Shown: positions 1 to 5,786, numbered from the stretch's first letter. The stretch is DNA of 6,944 nucleotides from Bacteroidota bacterium (GCA_003541875.1 DPLS01000357.1:1039-7982); one strand, 5' to 3'. The notes: generated by a model not told the origin, from the letters alone. Numbers and translations: made by a program.

Positions 1-47
1 ATAGGGAGAAGGATGGAGAGTTGCAAGAAGCGGTTATGGATTCCTCA

Positions 48-76
48 CCCCCGACTTTCAAGAGGCATGTCGGGGG
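48..76. repeat. GC-rich inverted repeat downstream of the T9SS gene
   Basis: The arms CCCCCGAC (48-55) and GTCGGGGG (69-76) are perfectly complementary over 8 bp around a 13-nt loop. The repeat lies about 40 nt beyond the stop codon of the minus-strand gene that ends at 116, so it could be part of its transcription end. No run of T follows the hairpin on the minus strand (the sequence continues TGAGGAATCC), so it does not fit a classical intrinsic terminator. I see nothing else in positions 1-115. Confidence 0.35.
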
Positions 77-115
77 CCAAGGAACCCGAACCCATCAGCA
101 GGGAACAGGAAGAAG

Positions 116-1507
116 CTACTTCATGAGAACAAGTTTCGTGGTCTTTGTGAAGCGTGTTTTGCCAAACTCATTGCTCACAACAAGCCGAGCGATGTACACA
201 CCACTTGCAGCATTGGCTGCGTTCCAAATAGCTGAGTAGTAGCCTGCTTCGCGAATCCCATTCACCAGATCAGCAACCTTCCGACCAAGGACATCATACA
301 CGACGAGGGATACGAACCCTGCGTCAGGCAGATCGTACCTTATCTGCGTTGATGGGTTGAACGGGTTGGGATAGTTCTGATGCAACGAAATATCCTCTGG
401 AACGGCAGCACGAACGGAAACGCCAGTGATGAAGTTGTATCGATAGACCCCTGAGCTGTACGTTCCGGCATACAAGACGCTGCCATCTGAAGCAAAAGCA
501 AGAACTTTGATCGTTTGTCCCCCGAGAGAGGGGGACATCAGTTGCCAGTGAACACCATCATCATCACTCGTGTAAACATCGTCGGCGCCGGCGAACCACC
601 GTGCCGGGCTATTCGGACGAAATGCGAGACAAAATACCCACCGTATCCCCATCGTATCAAAACTCATGGATTGCCACGTCAATCCCTTGTTTGTCGATCT
701 TGCCACATATGGTGCAGGTCCATAATCGGCGACAGCAAACACCGTGTTCGGGTTACGTGAATCCACCTCCAGAACCTTAACAATTGATCCCAAAACCGCG
801 CCTGTCCCGAACCACCATTGGCCCGCATCGGTGGTCTTCGCAACCGAGCCATTGATACCTGTGTAAAGAATGCGCGTGCTCTCCGGATCCATCGCGATCG
901 CCCGCTGGTTGTATTCCGTCATGCCACTATCGCTGGGGGACCAAGTGTCGCCCCCATTCGTCGTCTTGTACAACACATCACCCCACCAACCCCAGTTTTG
1001 GAAATACAGAGTCTGAGGAGAGTGAGGATCTATGAGAAGAGGTCCGGAAAACATCTCCTCCCACCACACTCCAGCGTCAGCATAGGCCCAAGTGACGCCA
1101 CCGTTCGTGGACTTCACAACACCCGGTCTGTATGAACTCGGATGTCCAAGTGTTGCATAAACGACGTTTGTCTCGATCGGGTTGACAACAATCTTGACTG
1201 CACGAGTCTCCCCAAGAACACTGGCCCAGCTTTCCCCGCTGTCTGTTGACTTGTAGATCCAGCCGGGATGAAAAGTTGTGTCTTGGTAGAAGCCTTCCGT
1301 ACCAACGTAGACAACATTGGGACTGTCAGGGTTAACCGCTATGGTACCTATTCTCTCACCCTGCAAACCGGCTGGCTCCCATTGCTGTTGCGCGTGCGTT
1401 GCTTCTCTCACAGCGATCAACGCGATCAAACCGCAGAGACTATGGACAATTCTCTTTCCCAAGGTTGAACCTTCACGTTTTGCCACTGGTCTCCTCAGTG
1501 ACTCCAT
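116..1507 (-). CDS. Secreted BNR/Asp-box beta-propeller protein with T9SS type A sorting domain
   Basis: The 463-residue product is predicted to be exported by Sec and then carried across the outer membrane by T9SS. A basic N-terminus is followed by a hydrophobic core at about residues 20-33 and an AxA-like site (ATHA, 36-39) before QQQW. Six Asp-box motifs (S/T-x-D/N-x-G-x-x-W) lie at 87-94, 133-140, 182-189, 225-232, 271-278 and 314-321, with recurring 'VVYVGT/VVYATL' strands. This is the pattern of sialidase/VPS10-like beta-propellers that often carry no known enzymatic activity. Residues 375-463 form the sorting domain: QNYPNPFNPST, then YDVLGRKV, SGVYIARL and a final KTTKLVLMK. No sialidase catalytic site is evident, so the ligand or substrate is unknown. 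The start is uncertain: ATG at 1507 has only a weak AGG upstream, GTG at 1486 is preceded by GAGGAG (1491-1496) four nt away, and TTG at 1462 by GAAGG. All three keep the signal peptide. It lies 63 nt after the oxidoreductase genes and is probably functionally unrelated to them. Confidence 0.9.
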   Translation of the reverse strand: MESLRRPVAKREGSTLGKRIVHSLCGLIALIAVREATHAQQQWEPAGLQGERIGTIAVNPDSPNVVYVGTEGFYQDTTFHPGWIYKSTDSGESWASVLGETRAVKIVVNPIETNVVYATLGHPSSYRPGVVKSTNGGVTWAYADAGVWWEEMFSGPLLIDPHSPQTLYFQNWGWWGDVLYKTTNGGDTWSPSDSGMTEYNQRAIAMDPESTRILYTGINGSVAKTTDAGQWWFGTGAVLGSIVKVLEVDSRNPNTVFAVADYGPAPYVARSTNKGLTWQSMSFDTMGIRWVFCLAFRPNSPARWFAGADDVYTSDDDGVHWQLMSPSLGGQTIKVLAFASDGSVLYAGTYSSGVYRYNFITGVSVRAAVPEDISLHQNYPNPFNPSTQIRYDLPDAGFVSLVVYDVLGRKVADLVNGIREAGYYSAIWNAANAASGVYIARLVVSNEFGKTRFTKTTKLVLMK

Positions 1508-1512
1508 GCCTG

Positions 1513-1561
1513 CCTGCTCAACGAGTCTGCGACTCGATAGAGTCGTGGACCGTCAAGCAGG
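1513..1561 (-). promoter_or_regulatory. Long imperfect hairpin between the VOR beta gene and the T9SS gene
   Basis: Read on the minus strand, the gap between the TAG stop (1573-1571) and the ATG at 1507 can fold into one stem. The outer arms are 1513-1518 with 1556-1561 (CCTGCT/AGCAGG, 6 bp). Next come 1521-1523 with 1551-1553 (3 bp), 1525-1527 with 1548-1550 (3 bp), and the inner arms 1530-1535 with 1540-1545 (CGACTC/GAGTCG, 6 bp) closing a 4-nt loop. The segments are separated by a symmetric internal loop, a bulge and a second internal loop. No T-run follows it, so a simple intrinsic terminator is unlikely. The distal arm contains the only AGG near the ATG at 1507 and could mask it. The role (attenuator, processing site or translational control) is inferred. 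Confidence 0.4.
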
Positions 1562-1570
1562 TCTCAGTGG

Positions 1571-2347
1571 CTAATTCTTCGGCACCTTGATCTCTCCCGG
1601 CGGAAACACCGGGAACATATTCTCTTCCATCCATTTGTTGGCCTGGAGAGGCGTCATCTTCCAGCCGGAAGGACAATTGGAAACAACTTCTACAAAACAA
1701 GTCCCCTTCCCCTGCTTCTGGTACTGGAACGCCTTTGTGAGCGCCTTCTTCAACTGCCGGACTGCATTGGGCGTGTGGACAGAAGTCCGCGCCACATAAT
1801 ACACGCCCGGCAGCATGGCAACCATTTCGGTGATCTTGATGGGGAATCCTGCTGTCTCAATAGTCCGCCCGGCAGGTGATGTGGAAGTCTTCATCCCCAG
1901 GAGCGTGGTGGGAGCCATCTGGCCGCCTGTCATCCCATAGATCGCATTGTTGATGAAGACAACCAGGATGTTCTCGCCACGATTCGCCGTGTGAATCGTC
2001 TCCGCCGTACCGATTGCGGCAAGATCACCATCCCCCTGATACGTGTACACATACTTGTCAGGATGCATGCGTTTGATTCCTGTTGCCACTGCCGATGCGC
2101 GCCCATGAGCAGCTTCCTGCATATCGACGTTCATGTAGTGATAGGCGAACACCGAGCAGCCAACAGGCGCAACGCCGATTGTCTGCTCCTGAATGCCAAG
2201 CTCATCGATCACTTCCATAAGAACCCGGTGGGCAACGCCATGTCCGCATCCGGGACAGTAATGGAATCGTTGGTCCGTCAGCGTGTCGGGTTTCTCGTAT
2301 ACGCAATCCATCATTTCTATGTCTGTATGAGCAAGTGCCGTTTCCAT
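1571..2347 (-). CDS. vorA: 2-oxoacid:ferredoxin oxidoreductase beta subunit (TPP-binding, VOR type)
   Basis: This 258-residue cytoplasmic subunit would bind thiamine pyrophosphate and the proximal 4Fe-4S cluster of a 2-oxoacid:ferredoxin oxidoreductase, which turns a 2-oxoacid plus CoA into acyl-CoA, CO2 and reduced ferredoxin. YCPGCGH (30-36) carries Cys31 and Cys34. Cys64 (PVGCS) and Cys225 (SNCPSGW) fall at about the spacing of the other two cluster ligands in related beta subunits. The TPP/Mg site is visible as GDGD (105-108) with NN (133-134) and GMTGGQ (138-143). Full length resembles VOR-type beta subunits. The ATG follows the alpha-subunit stop by one base (TGA-A-ATG), so translation of the two subunits is probably coupled. 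The symbol follows the convention in which VorA is the TPP subunit; VorA/VorB naming is reversed in some organisms. Substrate preference (branched-chain 2-oxoacids, 2-oxobutanoate, or 2-oxoglutarate) cannot be fixed from sequence alone. Confidence 0.93.
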   Translation of the reverse strand: METALAHTDIEMMDCVYEKPDTLTDQRFHYCPGCGHGVAHRVLMEVIDELGIQEQTIGVAPVGCSVFAYHYMNVDMQEAAHGRASAVATGIKRMHPDKYVYTYQGDGDLAAIGTAETIHTANRGENILVVFINNAIYGMTGGQMAPTTLLGMKTSTSPAGRTIETAGFPIKITEMVAMLPGVYYVARTSVHTPNAVRQLKKALTKAFQYQKQGKGTCFVEVVSNCPSGWKMTPLQANKWMEENMFPVFPPGEIKVPKN

Positions 2348-2348
2348 T

Positions 2349-3437
2349 TCAATACTCCTCTACGTTCGCTTCAACGGGTTGATGAATCATGGATTCGAGA
2401 GCATGGACAACTTCATCCGGCGAAGGAATGATACCACCCATTCTCCCGTAGAACTTTACCGGCACCCGACCTTCAACTCCAAGGCGCACATCCTCCACCA
2501 TTTGACCGGCGTTCATTTCAATGACCAGTATCCCCTTTGCCTTCGTCGCAAGCTCCTGAACCCTCCCATAGGGAAATGGCCAGAGCGTGATTGGCCGAAG
2601 CAGTCCGACACGAATGCCTTTCTCCCGCGCAATCTCCACCGCCCTGTGAGCAATCCGTGCAGCCAATCCATAGCCAACAAGGATGTAGTCCGCATCATCG
2701 GTTTCAATCGACTCAGAGCGCGTCTCGTTCCGGGTGATGGTCCGATATTTTTCCTGCAGCGCCAGATTGATCTGCTCCATCTTTTCCGGTTGAATGTGGA
2801 GCGACGTGAGGAAGTTCCGTTCACGATCGCGCGTCTTCCCAACCGTTGCCCATGGTTTGGGCGGAATATGATCGGCAGGATTGTACTTCTTGAACTCCAC
2901 CTTCTCCATCATCTGACCGAGCGCACCGTCTGCCAGGATCATTACCGGATTGCGATACTTGTCGGCAAGATCAAAGGCATCGTACACAAAATCCGCCATC
3001 TCCTGCACGCTTGCGGGCGCGAGAACGATGAGCCGGTAGTCGCCGTGACCGCCCCCCTTCGTCGACTGGAAGTAGTCCCCCTGCGACGGCTGAATTGTGC
3101 CGAGTCCGGGCCCGCCACGATTGATATTGACGATGAGACAAGGCAACTCTGCGCAGGCGATGTAGGAAATTCCCTCCTGCATCAAGCTGATGCCCGGACT
3201 TGAAGAGGACGTCATGACACGCGCCCCGGCCCCGGATGCGCCGTACACCATATTGATGGAGGCAACTTCGCTCTCTGCCTGCAACACCACCATGCCCCGT
3301 TTGCGCCCCTCGTCCGTAAGGTACTCAAGAATTTCCGATTGAGGCGTGATGGGGTAGCCAAAGTAGCCCTGGCATCCGGCGCGAATAGCGGCCTCCGCAA
3401 TCGCCTCATTTCCCTTCATCAGTTGAACTTCAGACAC
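2349..3437 (-). CDS. vorB: 2-oxoacid:ferredoxin oxidoreductase alpha subunit (VorB-like)
   Basis: This 362-residue subunit pairs with the TPP subunit just downstream. The N-terminal pyrimidine-binding domain (about 5-190) shows KGNEAIAEAAIRAGC (8-22), GYPITPQSEI (27-36), Glu56 in the conserved AESE stretch, the TSSSSPGISLMQE segment (76-88), and NINRGGPGLGT followed by QPSQGDYF (104-123). The transketolase-C-like domain spans about 250-345, with LLRPITLWPFP (279-289) and EMNAGQMVEDVR (307-318). Length and motifs match VorB-type alpha chains; KorA-type alpha chains with a fused gamma domain are usually near 600 residues, so no gamma domain is present here. The start is GTG, supported by AAAGGA at 3445-3450 with a 7-nt spacer. 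The last codons (GTA GAG GAG TAT TGA) also provide the GAGGAG ribosome-binding site of the beta gene. 2-ketoisovalerate-type activity is the best family call; 2-oxobutanoate is also a likely substrate given the upstream lyase. Confidence 0.93.
   Translation of the reverse strand: MSEVQLMKGNEAIAEAAIRAGCQGYFGYPITPQSEILEYLTDEGRKRGMVVLQAESEVASINMVYGASGAGARVMTSSSSPGISLMQEGISYIACAELPCLIVNINRGGPGLGTIQPSQGDYFQSTKGGGHGDYRLIVLAPASVQEMADFVYDAFDLADKYRNPVMILADGALGQMMEKVEFKKYNPADHIPPKPWATVGKTRDRERNFLTSLHIQPEKMEQINLALQEKYRTITRNETRSESIETDDADYILVGYGLAARIAHRAVEIAREKGIRVGLLRPITLWPFPYGRVQELATKAKGILVIEMNAGQMVEDVRLGVEGRVPVKFYGRMGGIIPSPDEVVHALESMIHQPVEANVEEY
2355..2360 (-). promoter_or_regulatory. Ribosome-binding site of the VOR beta gene, inside the alpha coding end
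   Basis: GAGGAG on the minus strand lies 7 nt before the ATG at 2347-2345 and inside the final Glu-Glu codons of the alpha gene. With the TGA-A-ATG junction this favours coupled, roughly equal synthesis of both subunits, and it fixes the beta start. Confidence 0.7.
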
Positions 3438-3444
3438 GATCGTT

Positions 3445-3450
3445 TCCTTT
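3445..3450 (-). promoter_or_regulatory. Ribosome-binding site supporting the GTG start of the VOR alpha gene
   Basis: AAAGGA lies 7 nt upstream of GTG (3437-3435). No nearer ATG is available in frame before the conserved KGNEAIAEA motif, so the GTG start is well supported. The first base of this site is the last base of the TGA that closes the lysine-rich mini-frame upstream. Confidence 0.7.
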
Positions 3451-3497
3451 CACTTTGTCTTGTGGAATTTGTAGCGACTCTTGCCGTCCTTGCGCAT
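3450..3497 (-). other. Possible 15-codon mini-ORF or frameshifted tail of the DUF2007 gene
   Basis: Directly after the DUF2007 stop (TGA-G-ATG) a short frame reads MRKDGKSRYKFHKTK and then TGA. It ends in the start of the ribosome-binding site of the alpha gene. Lysine is mostly AAG and the third positions are G/C-rich, as in real genes of the window. The frame is open back to a TGA at 3521-3519, so removing one G from the GGG near 3510-3512 would append this tail to the DUF2007 protein. It could be a coupled leader peptide, the true C-terminus of the upstream protein after a sequencing or assembly error, or chance. I have no family match. Confidence 0.25.
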
Positions 3498-3498
3498 C

Positions 3499-3762
3499 TC
3501 AGCGCGATCCCGGCGTGATCAGCGCATAGCTGAGCTTCAGCCCTTTCACCAATTCATACGTTGCACCAACCTGGTCTGCTCCTACCAGGATCCTCATCGG
3601 GCTGTAGTGTATGCCGCCCCCAGAGACCGTATGTTCGATTCCGTTGGCACTCAAAACGGATTCGATGATTGCCATGTCGGGCCGGTTATATGTCCGCAGG
3701 ATCTCGACCAAGCCAACAAGTGCGTCCGCCCGATGTTTGGATCGATCCTGCCGTCTGTTCAT
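3499..3762 (-). CDS. DUF2007-like small protein
   Basis: The 87-residue product has the pattern of the DUF2007 ('putative signal transducing protein') family at about residues 18-75: LVEILRTYNRPDMAIIESVL, then ANGIEHTV, a Gly-rich turn, and MRILVGADQVGATYELVKGL. This is a small alpha/beta fold whose molecular role is not established. I chose ATG 3762 because AAGGG lies just upstream with a suitable spacer. Two earlier in-frame starts exist: ATG 3783, one base after the stop of the small ORF (TAA-G-ATG), and GTG 3822, whose GTGA overlaps a TGA in another frame; they would give 94 or 107 residues. The protein has no signal peptide or membrane segment. It sits between the ferredoxin and the VOR subunits, so it could be an accessory or regulatory factor of that complex, but this is inference. 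The C-terminus may be altered by a frameshift near 3510. Confidence 0.65.
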   Translation of the reverse strand: MNRRQDRSKHRADALVGLVEILRTYNRPDMAIIESVLSANGIEHTVSGGGIHYSPMRILVGADQVGATYELVKGLKLSYALITPGSR

Positions 3763-3784
3763 TTTTCCCTTCACAACGATCATC

Positions 3785-3973
3785 TTATCCAACAATCGAA
3801 GCGTCGTATGCCCGTCGCTCACCCGCTCTTGCCATCTTCATCGTACTTCTTCTGCGCAGACCTCTTCTTCTCAGCCTGACAGCCGGACCCGGCGGCGGAA
3901 GCAACGACGCCACAACATTGCACAATGAGCCAACGATGAATCCAAGAAACACGACGGTCAATATCGTTTGCAT
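3785..3973 (-). CDS. Possible small single-pass membrane protein, perhaps frameshifted
   Basis: This 62-codon frame starts with MQTILTVVFLGFIVGSLCNV and continues through a hydrophobic span to about residue 25, so a membrane segment is likely. After PPPGPAV the frame turns into an arginine-rich stretch using AGA repeatedly, which is unlike the rest of the window. In the same DNA another frame reads CQAEKKRSAQKKYDEDGKSG and stops at TGA 3821-3819, overlapping a GTG start of the DUF2007 gene as GTGA. A single-base shift in the C/G-rich stretch around 3888-3900 would join the hydrophobic N-terminus to that charged tail and give a tidy protein of about 50 residues. No ribosome-binding site is visible before the ATG (CACTCCCCC). 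It lies 50 nt after the ferredoxin gene. I recognise no family; it may not be a gene. Confidence 0.35.
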   Translation of the reverse strand: MQTILTVVFLGFIVGSLCNVVASLLPPPGPAVRLRRRGLRRRSTMKMARAGERRAYDASIVG

Positions 3974-4023
3974 GGGGGAGTGTCTCAGTTGTGTTCTACT
4001 GAATCGTGCGTTCCGACCTGACT

Positions 4024-4332
4024 CTAATTTGGGGTGCCATTTCCACCATCGCTCTCAGCAATGGTCACAGTGAGATTCTCTTTGACATTGGAAATCGTGG
4101 CAACCGGAACTTTCTTCTTCTTGTCTTCGCGATACACGGTGATCACAGCATCCGGACAAACGAGAGCACAGTTCACACATCCGGTGCAGTTGTCCTTGAT
4201 GAGGACGGCATAGTGGTAGCCTTGCTTATTGATGCCCGGAGATAATGCCAGGCTTTCCTGGGGACACGCCTCAATACAAAGCTCGCACCCCTTACATGTA
4301 TCAATTTCAAACTGAACGGTTCCGTGTGCCAT
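4024..4332 (-). CDS. 2x[4Fe-4S] ferredoxin, probable delta subunit of the 2-oxoacid oxidoreductase
   Basis: The 102-residue protein carries two complete CxxCxxCxxxCP motifs, CKGCELCIEACP (Cys13, 16, 19, 23) and CTGCVNCALVCP (Cys49, 52, 55, 59). Each would hold one 4Fe-4S cluster. The linker between them (SPGINKQGYHYA) is typical of the ferredoxin-like delta subunits (VorD/KorD type) encoded with 2-oxoacid:ferredoxin oxidoreductases. Its expected job is to take electrons from the beta-subunit cluster and hand them to soluble ferredoxin or another acceptor in the cytoplasm. About 40 residues follow the second motif, starting with a Lys-rich run (KKKK, 71-74) and ending in an acidic/Gly-rich tail, which makes it longer than a minimal ferredoxin. 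ATG 4332 is preferred over the adjacent TTG because GAGGAG lies 7 nt upstream. The gene is 62 nt downstream of the PLP enzyme and in the same direction. Confidence 0.92.
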   Translation of the reverse strand: MAHGTVQFEIDTCKGCELCIEACPQESLALSPGINKQGYHYAVLIKDNCTGCVNCALVCPDAVITVYREDKKKKVPVATISNVKENLTVTIAESDGGNGTPN

Positions 4333-4339
4333 CAACTGT

Positions 4340-4345
4340 CTCCTC
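4340..4345 (-). promoter_or_regulatory. Ribosome-binding site deciding the ferredoxin start
   Basis: GAGGAG stands 7 nt before ATG 4332-4330 on the minus strand. The preceding TTG (4335-4333) would have a shorter spacer and is the less likely start. The surrounding 62-nt gap shows no clear promoter or terminator hairpin. Confidence 0.65.
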
Positions 4346-4394
4346 GCAAATAATGGTATTCGTTACATGCTCCAACACTTTACGGCGCGGCGGT

Positions 4395-5759
4395 TCATAG
4401 CTCAAAATCTGCAACCTCGAGCGGTGCACCGATGCGCGTTGCCCCAAGCGAGCGACGCAAATCCTGGATAATGTCGTCCGGCTTCTCCAACCCAATCGCA
4501 AGTCTGACGCCGCCGGGATTCAGGCCCTTTGCCACCTGCTCATCGGTTGGTATTGCTGAGTGAGTCATTGATCCGGGATGCTCAATAAGCGTCCTGATGT
4601 TGCCTAGACTTACGGCAAGCGTGATGCAATATGCGTTCTTTGCCACATGGTTGATAAAGCGCTCCGCCCGAGCCAGCGAGTCGTGAGGGTTCTCCCCCTT
4701 CATGATGAAGTAGATCATTGAGCCGGGAGCAAAGTTGCCGTCGTAGTCGCACATCTGCCGCCGGGCCAGCTCATACTGGGCGAAGGACGAAAGACCGGGA
4801 TAGACCACCTGCGCTATCTCAGAACAAGTCCCAAGGAACTCGGCCACCTTCATTGCGGTGCTTTGCATCTGTCGCATACGTACCGCAAGCGAAGGGAGTC
4901 CTGTGACGAGCACAGGCCACGCGCTTTTCGCGGAGAGCACTCCGCCAAAGTCCTTTCGATACAGCACAAGCATATCCTTGCTCCACTGCGGACCGATTAC
5001 AACTCCCCCGATGTCCGTTCCAAACCCGCCAATGGCTTTCGTCAACGAGTGCACGACGAAGTCAATTCCATGTTTGAGTGGCCGCTGACAAAATGGAGTG
5101 GCGAATGTGCTATCAACAACTGTGTAAATCCTCTCTTCGTTCGATCTACCAGCGTTTGCTTCTTTGACCACATGCACAACTGCAGCAAGGTCAACGAGCT
5201 CGAGTGTTGGATTGATCGGCGATTCCAGGTACACAACACGCGTGCGCTTCGTAATGTGTCGCCTGACTTCCTCCGGGTCTGTAGAATCGATAAATGTCGC
5301 GTCAATCTTGAGCCGCGGATACCAGGTGGTGAGGAGTGAATACGTACAGCCGTAAAGCAGTTTGTGGGCGAGCACCTCGCTGCCCGTCCCCGTCAGAATA
5401 CCGAGCACACCTGCGATAGCCCCCATGCCGCTGGCAAACGACACGGCGATATCCCCACCTTCCGCATAGGCAAGGTTTTCCTCGAGCATGTCTTTGTTCG
5501 GCTCACCAAGACGGTCATAGATGTAGATGGGCGCCTTGCTTGTAACGGTCAGCTCATCGCTTGAATGCGCAAACTCTGTGAAGCCTTGAGCACCACGCTG
5601 GGCACTATCAAGTCTGAATGTTGCAGACGCCGAAATGGGAGGAACCAGGTGATGGGAGTAATCCCATCGAGGGTCCTGAGATTCGCCGTAGATTAGATGA
5701 GCCTCGGTTGAGTACTGATTCTTGTCCACGTCATCGGATGGATCGATTGGTATTTTCAT
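4395..5759 (-). CDS. PLP-dependent Cys/Met-metabolism enzyme, probably methionine gamma-lyase
   Basis: This 454-residue product belongs to the cystathionine gamma-synthase/methionine gamma-lyase family (fold type I PLP enzymes, usually tetrameric and cytoplasmic). Visible features are IYIYDRLGEPN (78-88; YxR contacts the phosphate of a neighbouring subunit), SGMGA (110-114), the cofactor-stacking Tyr136, ESPINPTLE (179-187), VVDSTFATP (214-222; Asp216 on the pyridine nitrogen), HSLTK (237-241; Lys241 forms the Schiff base), SLGNIRTLIEHPGSMTH (384-400) and GGVRLAIGLE (416-425; Arg419 for the substrate carboxylate). YGC (136-138) and KD (269-270) correspond to the Tyr-Gly-Cys and Lys-Asp signatures of methionine gamma-lyase, where cystathionine enzymes usually have YGG. 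Expected reaction: methionine to methanethiol, ammonia and 2-oxobutanoate. Cystathionine or homoserine-ester activity remains possible. The N-terminus and the 50-80 region are longer than in typical 400-residue members. ATG 5759 is preferred over TTG 5783 because AAAGG lies 7 nt upstream. It follows the Acg-family gene by 27 nt. Confidence 0.92.
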   Translation of the reverse strand: MKIPIDPSDDVDKNQYSTEAHLIYGESQDPRWDYSHHLVPPISASATFRLDSAQRGAQGFTEFAHSSDELTVTSKAPIYIYDRLGEPNKDMLEENLAYAEGGDIAVSFASGMGAIAGVLGILTGTGSEVLAHKLLYGCTYSLLTTWYPRLKIDATFIDSTDPEEVRRHITKRTRVVYLESPINPTLELVDLAAVVHVVKEANAGRSNEERIYTVVDSTFATPFCQRPLKHGIDFVVHSLTKAIGGFGTDIGGVVIGPQWSKDMLVLYRKDFGGVLSAKSAWPVLVTGLPSLAVRMRQMQSTAMKVAEFLGTCSEIAQVVYPGLSSFAQYELARRQMCDYDGNFAPGSMIYFIMKGENPHDSLARAERFINHVAKNAYCITLAVSLGNIRTLIEHPGSMTHSAIPTDEQVAKGLNPGGVRLAIGLEKPDDIIQDLRRSLGATRIGAPLEVADFEL

Positions 5760-5766
5760 CCAGTTA

Positions 5767-5771
5767 CCTTT
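5767..5771 (-). promoter_or_regulatory. Ribosome-binding site deciding the start of the PLP enzyme gene
   Basis: AAAGG lies 7 nt upstream of ATG 5759-5757 on the minus strand. The alternative TTG start at 5783 lies 3 nt after the upstream TAA and has no comparable site, so the eight extra codons are probably untranslated. Confidence 0.6.
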
Positions 5772-5786
5772 GTGACTCTGCAAGTT

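Noticed and set aside
48..76. Intrinsic terminator after the T9SS gene
   Set aside because: The stem is good but no T-run follows on the transcribed strand and the loop is long, so it is listed only as an inverted repeat.
818..1135. A 105-codon plus-strand frame inside the T9SS gene
   Set aside because: It lies antisense to Asp-box repeats that are clearly coding on the minus strand and shows no domain of its own.
116..1507. Sialidase activity suggested by the Asp-box repeats
   Set aside because: Asp boxes are structural and occur in many propellers; I could not see the arginine triad, Tyr/Glu pair or FRIP-type motif of a true sialidase.
2379..3203. A 274-codon open frame on the plus strand
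   Set aside because: It runs antisense through the VOR alpha gene, its translation is rich in Arg, His and Cys without any recognisable domain, and the minus-strand frame has full family motifs.
1571..3437. Pyruvate or 2-oxoglutarate as the main substrate of the oxidoreductase
   Set aside because: Single-chain pyruvate enzymes and gamma-fused KorA are much longer; the alpha-chain motifs and length fit VorB better. The substrate is still not proven by sequence.
3900..3973. Resemblance of FIVGSLCNVV to the GSFLNVV segment of prepilin peptidases
   Set aside because: Only a few residues match, the frame is 62 codons long, and the cytoplasmic cysteine motifs and catalytic aspartates of that family are absent.
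4336..4394. A possible Bacteroidetes-type promoter (ATTATTTG) ahead of the ferredoxin gene
   Set aside because: Only the TTTG half fits the TAnnTTTG consensus and the upstream TTTG element is missing, so I do not call a promoter.
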